From Candidatus Binatia bacterium (lineage in GTDB: Bacteria; Desulfobacterota; Binatia; HRBIN30), in assembly GCA_023150935.1 (NCBI GenBank), contig JAKLJW010000009.1, positions 62,001 to 126,000 on the forward strand: a stretch of DNA of 64,000 nt, in the 5' to 3' direction. Position numbers and translations under genes: made by a program. This document shows, piece after piece, positions 38,931 to 48,800 of the stretch. The notes below the pieces were generated by a model, which was given only the letters and a program-made list of their open reading frames with translations, searched no databases and had not been told where the DNA came from. How positions within the stretch are numbered: the stretch's first letter is position 1; each line of letters begins with the position of its first letter.

Positions 38931-40641
38931 GGGACCGGCGCGGCGGGTCGGCGGCACCGTGCGACCGGCTCGGCTTGCGCTTCTCTTCTTGCTCGCGATC
39001 GCGGCGCCGGCGCGGGCGGAAGGTCCCGTCCCGCCGCCGTTCGTCGACGGGACGGAGGCGGCCGGCCTGCGCTTCCAGCACACCTTCGGCGCCGACAAGC
39101 TCGAAAACGTGCTGATGACCACCGGCAGCGGCGTGGCGATGTTCGACTACGACAAGGACGGCTGGCTCGACGTCTTCTTCGTCAACGGCACGTTCATGGA
39201 TGCCGAAGGCCGTCCGCGCGCCGACAAGCCGACCTCGCACGCCCTGTTTCGCAACCGGGGCAACGGGACTTTCGAGAACGTCACCGCGGCTGCCGGCCTC
39301 GACGCGCCGTCGTACGGGCAGGGCGTCGCCACCGCCGACTTCGACGGCGACGGCTTCGTCGACATCTTCGTCACCAACTACGGGCCCAACCGGCTCTACC
39401 GCAACCGCGGCAACGGGACTTTCGAGGACGTCACCCAACGCTCCGGCACCGCCGGTGGCGACGGCTGGCACGCCGGCGCCGCGTTCTTCGACTACGACGG
39501 CGACGGCGACCTCGACCTTTACGTGTCGAGCTACGTGAAGTTCAAGCCGAGCATGGCCGGGGTCCACTCCTCCACGCTCTCCCAGCGCACCGGCTTCCGC
39601 TTTTTTCCGGGGCCGCGCGACTACGAGCCCGCTGACGATGCGCTGTTCCGCAACAACGGCGACGGCACCTTCAGCGACGTTTCTCGGAGTGTCGGACTGG
39701 CGCCCGGTGGCAAAGGCCTCACCGTGGTGGCGTCGGACTTCGACAACGACGGCGATCAGGACGTCTTCGTCGCCAACGACGCCGCACCCAACTTCCTCTA
39801 CCGCAACGACGGCGGCAAGTTCGCCGAGGTCGCCACCGAGGGCGGCGTTGCCTACGACCCGGACGGCGTCGAGACGGCCGCCATGGGCGTCGACGTGGCC
39901 GACCTCGACGGCGACGGCCTGCAAGACCTCTATGTCACCAACATGATTTTCGAGTTCAACAACCTCTATCAAAACAAGGGCAACATGCTCTTCGAGGACA
40001 CCACCCGCGCGCTCGGTCTCGATCAGGACAACTACCGCCACGTGGGCTGGGCGACGCGTTTCGCCGACTTCAACCACGACGGCCGTCTCGACTGCTTCGT
40101 CGCCAACGGCCACGTCGTCGACTACGTCGAGGGTTTTTCCCAGAGCATCACGTATCCGCAGCAGCGCATGCTTTTCGTCGGCAACGGCGACGGACGCTTT
40201 GCGAACGTTGCCGACAAGTGCGGCGAGGTCTTCAAGCGCAAGCGCGTTGGCCGGGGCGCCGCCTTCGGCGACATCGACAACGACGGCGACATCGACATTG
40301 TGGTGTCCAACTCCGGACAGCGCGCCGAGTTACTGCGTAACGATTTGCCCGCCAACGACCGCTGGATGAAGATCCGCCTGAAGGGTCAGCGGCCCAATAC
40401 CGACGCCATCGGCGCGCGTGTGGCCATCCGCCTCGGCGATCGCACCACGGTTACGGAAGTGCGCTACCCCGGCGCTTACCTCAGCAGCAGCGATCCGACC
40501 ATCCACCTTGGCCTCCAGCCGGGCATCGCCGAGGCGCGGGTCGAGGTCACCTGGCCGTCGAAGAAGCGCTCGACGCACACCGCGCGCGCGGCGGCCCTCA
40601 CGGTCATCGAGGAGCCGCAGGGCACGAAGCCGGCGTCGTAG
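38893..40641 (+). CDS. CRTAC1-family protein (FG-GAP repeats plus ASPIC/UnbV)
   Basis: 582 residues from the ATG at 38893; a GTG at 38959 would give a more compact signal peptide (RPARLALLFLLAIAAPARA) and remove the overlap. About seven beta-propeller repeats with calcium loops (FDYDKDGWLDVFFVNG, FDFDGDGFVDIFVTNYG-like, DIDNDGDIDIVVSN) and LFRNRGNGTFE-type strands. The C-terminal ASPIC/UnbV domain contains GARVAIRLGDRTTVTEVRYPG. Exported, calcium-binding; family function is poorly known. Part of the 37686-49302 cluster. Confidence 0.9.
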   Translation: MVCTSPSSTTGRRGPARRVGGTVRPARLALLFLLAIAAPARAEGPVPPPFVDGTEAAGLRFQHTFGADKLENVLMTTGSGVAMFDYDKDGWLDVFFVNGTFMDAEGRPRADKPTSHALFRNRGNGTFENVTAAAGLDAPSYGQGVATADFDGDGFVDIFVTNYGPNRLYRNRGNGTFEDVTQRSGTAGGDGWHAGAAFFDYDGDGDLDLYVSSYVKFKPSMAGVHSSTLSQRTGFRFFPGPRDYEPADDALFRNNGDGTFSDVSRSVGLAPGGKGLTVVASDFDNDGDQDVFVANDAAPNFLYRNDGGKFAEVATEGGVAYDPDGVETAAMGVDVADLDGDGLQDLYVTNMIFEFNNLYQNKGNMLFEDTTRALGLDQDNYRHVGWATRFADFNHDGRLDCFVANGHVVDYVEGFSQSITYPQQRMLFVGNGDGRFANVADKCGEVFKRKRVGRGAAFGDIDNDGDIDIVVSNSGQRAELLRNDLPANDRWMKIRLKGQRPNTDAIGARVAIRLGDRTTVTEVRYPGAYLSSSDPTIHLGLQPGIAEARVEVTWPSKKRSTHTARAAALTVIEEPQGTKPAS

Positions 40642-40695
40642 ACGTTCGGCCGGCATCGCTCTCTTCGAGAAACGCTCGGGCGTGGAGAACTGACG

Positions 40696-42849
40696 ATGGC
40701 AAGTCCGATCCGGAACAAAGGCGATCAGGCCAAGGCCGAGCAGGTCGCCGGTGCGGGCACCAACGCCTTGGCGCTGCAGGGGTGGACCTCGCGGCTGGCG
40801 ATCGCCGTCACCGCCGTCCTGATCGTCGAGGGCCTGACCGGGTTGTGGATCTATATCGCGCCGTTCTCCGCCGCCGCGCAGTTCCAGGTCCTGCTACACA
40901 CCGCTGTCGGGTTGCTGGTGATCGCGCCCTACGCGATCTATCAGACCCGTCACTTTCTGGTGTGGTACCGTCAGAAAACCACCGTCGTGATGCTGCTCGG
41001 CTACGCCCTCGGCGCATTCACGCTGGCCTGCGCGGTGAGCGGCGCGGTGCTGACCTGGGAGGCGGCTGTCGGCCCGAAGCGCTCGCCGATATGGGATCTC
41101 GTACACCTGATCACCGGCATAGCCGTCCTCGTGCTGGTGGTCGTGCACCTGACGCTGGCTTACACCCGCCGCCGTGCCGTGGCCGCGCGCGCCGCCGAAT
41201 TGGCGACCGCCATGCGACGCTTCGTACGCCAGCAGGTGGCCTGGGCAGCGGCCACCGCCGTTGCGATCGCTGCCGTGTTGCCCTTCTGGCCGTCGCGACC
41301 GGGCGAGCTTCCCGTGCCGGAGGGTTACAGCGTCTCGAAGTACGTCGAGCAATTCGACGAGTATCGCGGCAACCCGTTTGCCCCCACCTACGCCCGTACC
41401 GAGAGCCTCAAACTCGTCGATCCCAGCGTGTTGTCCGGTTCGGAATCGTGCGGCAGCAGCGGATGCCATGAGCAGATCCTTGCCGAATGGCAGCCCAGCG
41501 CACACCGCTTCTCGGCGATGAACCCGCCGTTCCTCGCCGTGCAGCGCATATTCGCAAACGATCGGGAACCGGCCGAAACACGTTACTGCGCCGGCTGCCA
41601 TGACCCGATCTCGCTGTTCGCCGGCGCCAAGGACATCCACAACATGGACCTCGCGGCACCGGGTATGCAGGAGGGGAGCTCCTGCGGTGTGTGCCACTCG
41701 ATCTCGAAGGTGGATCAGCGCGGCAACGCCGACTACGTGCTCACGCCGCCGAACAAATACCTGTGGGAGAACACCGAAGGCTGGAAGAAGTCGGTGTCCG
41801 ACTTCCTCATCCGCGCTTACCCGCGCCAGCACTTGGCCGACTACGATCGCAACCTGATGCGCACGCCCGAGTTCTGCGGCGCCTGCCACAAGCAGTTCAT
41901 CCCCGAGGCCCTCAATCGCTTCGGTCTTGCCGCCAGTCAGAACCAGTTCGACGAGTGGCGCAAGAGTAGCTGGCACGTCGCCGACAATCAGGAGAAGAAC
42001 CTCGCCTGCCGCGATTGCCACATGCGTCTGGTGAAGGACTCGACCGATCCCGGACGTGGTGAAGCCGGCGACGTGCGCCGCCGCGCCGACGACGGCGCCC
42101 ACCGCCATCACGGCACGATCGGAACCAACATGTTCATGCCGGCGGTGCTGAAGCTGCCCAACTGGGAGAAGCACGTGGAGCTGACCGAGGCGTGGATCCG
42201 GGGCGAGACGGTACTCCCCGAGATTGCGCACATCTGGCCCGAGGGTCCGGTGGGCTCCATCGAGGTGCTCGCGCCCGACAGCGCCAACCCCGGCGAGGAA
42301 GTCACGCTGCGCGCCATGGTCATGAATCAGAAGGCCGGACACAATCTGATCACCGGGCCGCTCGACTTCATGCACGCCTGGATACACCTGCGGGTCCTTG
42401 ACGCTCTCGGCAACACCGTCGCCGAGTGGGGCAAGGTCGATCCGGAGACCCGCTGGATTCTCGACGAACCCGGCAAGGTGCACACCATCGGCAATCCGCG
42501 CGACGTCGGCACCATGGTGCTCGAGGGTCTGCCAATGAACCGCGAGGGCCAACCGCTCCTCAAGCACGAGTTGTGGCAATCCGCCGGCGGCAAGGGCGCG
42601 CGAGTCATATTCCCGCGCTATACGGACAACCAGGTGTACCGCTTCCGCGTACCGCCCGATACGCGCGGGCCTTTGACCGTGGAGGCCGATCTCAACTTCC
42701 GCCGCTACCGCCAGCAGTTCCTCGACCTGGTCGTGCCAACCATGGAACGCGACAGCGGCGTGTACCAGCCAGTCGTTCCTCAGGCGTCGACGAAGAAACA
42801 GATTGCCTTGCAGGACGGCGCGCCGCTCGCCATGGCAGAGACGCGCTGA
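40696..42849 (+). CDS. Membrane-anchored pentahaem cytochrome c with b-type-like helical domain
   Basis: 717 residues. The N-terminal 200 residues form about five membrane helices carrying candidate haem b ligands (LLH68TA, LVH137LITG, VVH151LTL). The exported part has five haem c motifs: CGSSGCH (252-258, unusual Cx4CH), CAGCH (298-302), CGVCH (330-334), CGACH (394-398) and CRDCH (438-442), plus a C-terminal beta-rich domain (about 500-700). It could move electrons between the quinone pool and periplasmic or outer-membrane partners. Flanked on both sides by CRTAC1 genes. Confidence 0.85.
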   Translation: MASPIRNKGDQAKAEQVAGAGTNALALQGWTSRLAIAVTAVLIVEGLTGLWIYIAPFSAAAQFQVLLHTAVGLLVIAPYAIYQTRHFLVWYRQKTTVVMLLGYALGAFTLACAVSGAVLTWEAAVGPKRSPIWDLVHLITGIAVLVLVVVHLTLAYTRRRAVAARAAELATAMRRFVRQQVAWAAATAVAIAAVLPFWPSRPGELPVPEGYSVSKYVEQFDEYRGNPFAPTYARTESLKLVDPSVLSGSESCGSSGCHEQILAEWQPSAHRFSAMNPPFLAVQRIFANDREPAETRYCAGCHDPISLFAGAKDIHNMDLAAPGMQEGSSCGVCHSISKVDQRGNADYVLTPPNKYLWENTEGWKKSVSDFLIRAYPRQHLADYDRNLMRTPEFCGACHKQFIPEALNRFGLAASQNQFDEWRKSSWHVADNQEKNLACRDCHMRLVKDSTDPGRGEAGDVRRRADDGAHRHHGTIGTNMFMPAVLKLPNWEKHVELTEAWIRGETVLPEIAHIWPEGPVGSIEVLAPDSANPGEEVTLRAMVMNQKAGHNLITGPLDFMHAWIHLRVLDALGNTVAEWGKVDPETRWILDEPGKVHTIGNPRDVGTMVLEGLPMNREGQPLLKHELWQSAGGKGARVIFPRYTDNQVYRFRVPPDTRGPLTVEADLNFRRYRQQFLDLVVPTMERDSGVYQPVVPQASTKKQIALQDGAPLAMAETR

Positions 42850-42951
42850 GCGCGTTCGGGGTCGCGTTCCACCAATGCCATCGTCCTACTACGGCAGAAT
42901 GCTCGGGAGGGGTAGTTCGATTCGCGCCGCGACGCAAAGGGACAGGACCGA

Positions 42952-44790
42952 ATGAGCTGGCTCCGCGGGGGCAAAGGCCTCAGCCGTACCGGAAAGGTGT
43001 GGCTCGCCGTGTGGGCCACGCTCCTCGGCACCGTCGCCGTCGCCGTGCTGGCGATCCGGGTGGAGACGAGTCGCAAGACCGACCTCGCCGATCCCACCGA
43101 GGGCGTAACGGCGCAATTTAAGGGGGGCGCCAACGCCGCGGCGCCACCGATCCGCTTTCGCGACGTGGCGGCATCCGCCGGTATCGTCATGCGCCACGGT
43201 CCGGGGCCGCGCGGCCGCACCCTGCCCGAAGACACCGGCTCCGGGCTCGCCTGGGGCGACTACGACGGTGACGGCGACTGGGACCTGTACGTCGTCAACT
43301 TCCCCGGACCGCTGCACGGACCGCGCGACCCGCAGGCGAAGCACCATCTGTTCCGCAACGAAGACGGCAAGTTTACCGACGTGACGGATGCGGCCGGTGT
43401 CGGCGACGCGGGCAGCTTCGGCATGGGCGCGACCTTCGCCGATTACGACGCGGACGGCGACGCCGATCTTTACGTAACCAACTACGGTCCGAATCGACTC
43501 TTCCGCAATCGCGGCGACGGCACGTTCGAGGATGTTGCCGCGGCGGCGGGTGTCGCCGATCCGCTCTGGTCCACTTGCGCCGCCTGGGGCGATTTCGACC
43601 GCGACGGTCATCTCGACCTCTACGTCTGCAACTACGTCCGTTACGACGACGCGGGCATCGGCCCCGAGGTCACGTTGCCCCGCGGCGACACCGCCTACTC
43701 GGTGCCGTTCACACTCAACCCCAACTCCTTCGATCCGGTTCCGAACCGCCTCTACCGCAACCGCGGCGACGGCACCTTCGAGGACGTCGCCGAACGCCTC
43801 GGCGTCACCAGCCCGGAGGGCCGCAGCCTTAACGCCGTGTTTGCGGACCTCGACGGCGACGGGTGGCTCGATCTCTACGTCAACAACGATGTCTCCGAGA
43901 ACAAACTCTTCCGCAACATGATCGGCGACATGGGCGGTAAGGATCTCGCGCCGTTCGCGGACCTGTCGACGATGACCGGCACGGCAGACCCACGGGCCTC
44001 GATGGGCCTCTCGGTCGGCGAGATCAACGAAATGGGCGGCGGCCAGCCCGATGGACTTCCCGACCTGTTTCTCACCCACTGGGTGGCGCAGGAGAACGCC
44101 TTCTACCAGAGCGTCATCACCTCCGGCGGCGACCTCGAGTATCGCGACAAGACACGGCAGTACGCGCTCGGCGAGGTCTCGCTCGATATGGTCGGCTGGG
44201 GCAGCGCGCTGCTCGATTTCGACCTCGACGGATGGATCGACATCGCCGTCGCCAACGGCAGCACGCTGGAACATAAGCAGGACCCGGCGCAAATGATTGC
44301 CGAGCCGATCTTTCTGTTCTGGAACGACGGCAAACAGTGGCACGACGTCGCGCCGGCAGCCAGCGAGGCGTTGACGCGCCGTTACTGGGCACGCGGTCTG
44401 GCCGCCGCCGACTACGACGGCGACGGCAAGGTCGACCTGGCCGTGTCGATCAACCGTGGCCAGCCGCTGCTGCTGCGCAACGAGACAGAGACCGCGAACC
44501 GGTCGTTGAAAGTCATGCTCCAGGGTCCGCCGGCCGCGTGCCTCGGCGCCCGTGTCGAGGTGCTCGTTAACGGCCGCCGGCAGTACCGCTGGTGCGGCGG
44601 CGATGTCACCTTCCTCGGCATGCACGCCCCGGAGCTGGTGTTCGGCCTCGGGACCGCGTCAGGGGCCGAGGAACTGCGCGTGCGCTGGGCCGACGGTAAG
44701 GAAACCGTGCTGGCCAACGTCCCCGCCGGCCGCGTGCAGGCGACCCATCCGGTTGCGAGCCCCGACCCGCGCCTCGCGCGCACGGACTAG
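42952..44790 (+). CDS. CRTAC1-family protein (FG-GAP repeats plus ASPIC/UnbV)
   Basis: 612 residues. N-terminal membrane anchor or signal (KVWLAVWATLLGTVAVAVLAI), then propeller repeats with calcium loops (GDYDGDGDWDLYVVNFPG, ADYDADGDADLYVTNYG, DFDLDGWIDIAVANG) and a C-terminal ASPIC/UnbV domain (CLGARVEVLVNGRRQYRW). Second CRTAC1 protein of the cluster; the uncleaved-looking N-terminus suggests membrane tethering on the periplasmic side. 7 bp upstream of the nitrilase gene. Confidence 0.9.
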   Translation: MSWLRGGKGLSRTGKVWLAVWATLLGTVAVAVLAIRVETSRKTDLADPTEGVTAQFKGGANAAAPPIRFRDVAASAGIVMRHGPGPRGRTLPEDTGSGLAWGDYDGDGDWDLYVVNFPGPLHGPRDPQAKHHLFRNEDGKFTDVTDAAGVGDAGSFGMGATFADYDADGDADLYVTNYGPNRLFRNRGDGTFEDVAAAAGVADPLWSTCAAWGDFDRDGHLDLYVCNYVRYDDAGIGPEVTLPRGDTAYSVPFTLNPNSFDPVPNRLYRNRGDGTFEDVAERLGVTSPEGRSLNAVFADLDGDGWLDLYVNNDVSENKLFRNMIGDMGGKDLAPFADLSTMTGTADPRASMGLSVGEINEMGGGQPDGLPDLFLTHWVAQENAFYQSVITSGGDLEYRDKTRQYALGEVSLDMVGWGSALLDFDLDGWIDIAVANGSTLEHKQDPAQMIAEPIFLFWNDGKQWHDVAPAASEALTRRYWARGLAAADYDGDGKVDLAVSINRGQPLLLRNETETANRSLKVMLQGPPAACLGARVEVLVNGRRQYRWCGGDVTFLGMHAPELVFGLGTASGAEELRVRWADGKETVLANVPAGRVQATHPVASPDPRLARTD

Positions 44791-44797
44791 GACGGCG

Positions 44798-45811
44798 ATG
44801 ACGACCCTGCGTTACGGCGCGGCCGCCTGTCAGATCGATCTCCCGAATCCGACGCGGCGCGACCAGATCGGCGAGCGCGTCTCGCATATGCTGGCGACCG
44901 TTCAGCGCACCGTCGAAGGCTATGCACCCTTCCTTCCGGTGCGACTGCTCGTCTTCCCGGAGTTCGCTCATGCCGCACCGGCGTATCCGACCGCTGCCGA
45001 GTTGCGCCGTCACCTCACCGTCCCGGTACCCAACGAACACACGGAACGTTACGCGGAAGCGGCTCGCGCCCTCGGGGTTTACATTCAGACCGGAACTTTC
45101 CTGGAAGAGGATCCCGCCTGGCCGCACGCGGTGTTCAACACCACGTGTCTCGTTGGGCCGGAAGGACTGCTGACGAAGTACCGTAAGGTCAATCCGTGGA
45201 TTCCGTGGGAGGTCAACGCCAGCCCGCACGACCTGGAAGGCTACCGCGAAGAGCTGTTCCCCGTGGCCTCGACGCCGATCGGCAAGCTGGGCGTTGCCAT
45301 CTGCTACGACTGGATCTTTCCGGAAGTGCTGCGCCAGCTTTGCGCCAACGGGGCGGAAGTGCTCATCCGCGTCTCGGCCTACATGGATCCCTGGGGCGCC
45401 ACCGCGCCGATGGACTGGTGGACGGTGGTAAATCGCTGCCGTGCGCTCGAGAACGTCGCCTACGTCGTCGCGGCGAACCAGGCTGCGAGCGCCGCGAACT
45501 ATCCGCCGTTCTCCTGGCCGGGCGGCAGCATGATCGTCGACTTCGACGGCCGCATCCTCGCGCAGGCCGACCCCGGACCGGGTGCGAAGGTGGTCGTCGC
45601 GCCGATCGACATCGGTGCGTTGCGCCACGAGCGCTCGGTGCGACAGGGCCATCACATGCTCGCCCACCTCCGCACCGAGGCCTACCCGGTCTATCGGCGC
45701 AGTTACTACCCGCCGGGCCTCTGGACCGACGAGCGCGATCTCGATGTACAGAAGACCACCGCGGCGATCGTGGCGGCCAAGGACAAACTCCGATGCGACA
45801 GCGATTCCTGA
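44798..45811 (+). CDS. Nitrilase-superfamily carbon-nitrogen hydrolase
   Basis: 337 residues from the ATG at 44798. The catalytic triad is visible: Glu in LLVFPEFAHA, Lys in TKYRKVNPWIPWE and Cys in GVAICYDWIFPEVLR. No signal peptide, so cytoplasmic. Hydrolyses a nitrile, amide or carbamoyl bond; the tryptophan-rich substrate region (KVNPWIPWE) does not identify the substrate. It lies 7 bp after a CRTAC1 gene and overlaps the next gene by 19 bp, so it belongs to the operon, a surprising companion for envelope redox proteins. Confidence 0.9.
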   Translation: MTTLRYGAAACQIDLPNPTRRDQIGERVSHMLATVQRTVEGYAPFLPVRLLVFPEFAHAAPAYPTAAELRRHLTVPVPNEHTERYAEAARALGVYIQTGTFLEEDPAWPHAVFNTTCLVGPEGLLTKYRKVNPWIPWEVNASPHDLEGYREELFPVASTPIGKLGVAICYDWIFPEVLRQLCANGAEVLIRVSAYMDPWGATAPMDWWTVVNRCRALENVAYVVAANQAASAANYPPFSWPGGSMIVDFDGRILAQADPGPGAKVVVAPIDIGALRHERSVRQGHHMLAHLRTEAYPVYRRSYYPPGLWTDERDLDVQKTTAAIVAAKDKLRCDSDS

Positions 45812-48800
45812 CGCTCCTCGTCAGTGCGGGACTGGTGGCGGCTTTCTCGAGCTGTTCGCGGCGCGATACCGAACCGCGTCCGGCAGCGACCCCGACCGCG
45901 GTACCGGCAAAGGCGCCGGCGGCCGCCGGTATCCCGCCGCAGCATGCGACGCGTGTCGTCGAGCTGTTCAACCGCGGTGTCGGATTGATGGACCGCTTCG
46001 AGCCGGTGGAAGCCATCAAGGCATTCGAGGAGATGGTCGGTCTGGCGCCTGACTGGACCCTCGGCAGGCTCAACTACGGCATCGCGTTGCTCAATGGGCA
46101 GACCGACGAGTTCTACGGGCGCGCCGAGGTCGAGTTGAAGAAGGTCATCGCGGTGGCGCCGGACGATCCATACGCCCACTACGCTCTCGGCATGCTGCTC
46201 CGCCACCTGACGCGCTTCGAAGAGGCGAAGGCACAGTTCGAAGAAGTGTTACGTATCGACCCTGAAGACGCCGACGCGCACTACCAGCTCGGCATTCTCG
46301 TCATGGACAAGGACCCGGCCGCCGCCCGGGCGCATCTGGAGAAGACGCTCGCCAAGACCCCCCATCACGAATCGGCCTGCTATCGCCTGCAATCGCTGCT
46401 GATCAAGGCCGGCGAGAAGGAGCGCGCTCAGGAACTGATGAGCCGGTTCCGCGCCCTCAAGGCCGCCAAGGCCGGGGCGTTCTCCGGCATGAAATACGGC
46501 GAGATGGGCCGCTACGCCGAGGTGATCCGCGCCTTCCCCGGCCTGGCCGCCGCCGCAGAAGCGGGGGCCGTGCCGGCGTTTACCGACGCCGCGGAGTCGC
46601 ACGGGCTGACGCTTGCCGCCGCCGGTAATCCCGGATGGCCGGGCGTACCGCTGACCGGCGGAGCCCCGGCGTTCGCACCGGGCGTGGCCGCCGACGACAT
46701 CGACGGAGACGGTGACGTCGACACGTATCTCGTAGCCGCCGGACCCGACGCTCGGGGAGCGTTGTTGCGCAACGAGGGCGGGCATTTCGCCGCGGTTGCG
46801 GATAGCGGCATCGACGGCAGCGGCGCGATCGGCGCTTTCTTCGGGGACTACGACGCCGACGGCGACCCCGATCTCTACCTGACGCGTGCCGGTACGAACC
46901 GGCTTTACCGAAACGAGGGGGGCGGACGCTTCGCCGACGTCACCGCGGCGACCGCTACGGCCGGTAAAGATGTGGTAAGCGCCGGGGCGGCGTGGGCCGA
47001 CGCGGATCACGACGGCGATCTCGATCTTTACGTGGCCAACGTCGCGAGCACGGGAGCCCAGGCGCCCGGCGCACCGAACGCGCTGTTTCGTAACAACGGC
47101 GACGGCACCTTCGTCGAGGTGGCGGAGGCCGCCGGTATCGACGGCGGCGATGCGGCAACCGTCGGGGTGCTGTTCTTCGATCTCGACGACGACCGCGATC
47201 TCGACCTCCTGCTGCTCAACGCCAATAAGCCGAACCGGGTCTTTCTCAATGACCGGGTGGGCCAGTACACCGATGCCACGGCACGTTTCGCCGATCTTTC
47301 CAACGCCGGTGCGTCGGTCGGGGCGATGGCGGGCGACGTCGACCTCAACGGCCGTGAGGATCTGCTCATCCTGCTCGGCGCAGAGCCGCCGCGACTATTT
47401 TTGCAGGTCGAGCGCGGGCGGTTCGTCGAGGACCAGACCTTCGCCGCGGTCGCGCGTGGATTGGGAGGGGCGGCCAACGCGGCCCTCGGCGACCTCGATC
47501 TGGACGGCGACCTGGACCTGGTGTTGTTCGACAGCGGCCGCGACGGCGGCGTGCGCCACCGGATCTTGATGAACTCGGGCGGCGGGATCTTTGCGCCACC
47601 CGCGGCGTTCGGCGCGGAACGGGCGGCGCCGGCGGCGCGCGGTGCGGTCGCGGCTGACTTCGGCGCCGACGGCGGACTCGATCTGCTCGTGGCCCGTGCC
47701 GGGGCGCGGCCCGAGTTCTGGCAGGCTCCGGCGGTGCCGGGCCGGCACTGGCTGCAAGTCATCCCGGCCAAAGCCGGCGAGGGCGAGGCGCGCTGGGTGG
47801 AGCCGGCTGCGGTCGGTCTGCAGGTCGAGGTTAAGACCGGGCGCCGTCTCCAGGTGGGAAGTGTCAAGGCGGCCGGCGGCTATCTCGGCAGCACGCCGCG
47901 CCAGGCGCACTTCGGTCTCGGCGCCGATGCCAGGGCCGACTATGTCCGCCTCAACTGGCCGGATGCCGTCTTACAGAGCGAGCTGGAGGTTGCCGCCGAT
48001 CAGAGCTGGCGCGTACCGAAGGTGCTGCGCAAGCCGTCGTCCTGTCCGCTGCTGTTCGCGTGGGACGGTAAGGGCTTCGCCTTCGTGACCGATTTTCTCG
48101 GCGTTGGCGGGCTCGGTTTCTTCATCGCGCCGGGAGAGTACGCGCCGCCCGATCCGACCGAGGACGTCCGCATCCCGCCCGAGCTGATCCGGCCGCGCGA
48201 CGGCCGTTACGTGTTACGTATCGCCGAGCCGCTCGAGGAAATCACCTACCTCGACGAAGTGCACCTGCACGCCTACGACCATCCGGCCGGCTGGGAGGTC
48301 TATCCGGACGAGCGCTTCACCGGCTCGCCGCCGTTCCCCACCGGTCGGCCGCTGGCGGCGGCCGATAAGATATTCCCGCAGGCTGCACGCACCGATCGCG
48401 GCGAGGACGTACGGGAGCGCATTCTGACCATTGACCGGCGTTACGTGGAACCGCCCATGGATCGGCGTTTCATCGGTTACGCGCAGGATCACTGGATCGA
48501 GATCGACTTCGGCGACCGCTTGCGTGGAGTCGCGCCGGACGCCCGTTTGGTCCTCTACCTGTACAGTTGGGTCGAGTATACCTACTCGCATGTGAACTAC
48601 GCGGCGTCGCAGGCGGGCTTGCGCATGCAATCGCCGCGAATCGAGGTGCCCGACGGCAAGGGCGGCTGGCGCGTGGCGATGGCGGAAGCCGGCTATCCGG
48701 GCGGGCTGCCGCGCATGATGACGGTCGACATTTCGGAGCTGCCGTGGCGCAGCGATGGACGGCTGCGGATTCGCACGAACATGGAGGTGTACTGGGATCA

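Noticed and set aside
42889..44625. 578-codon open frame antisense to the second CRTAC1 gene
   Set aside because: Shadow of the Asp/Gly-rich propeller repeats on the other strand.
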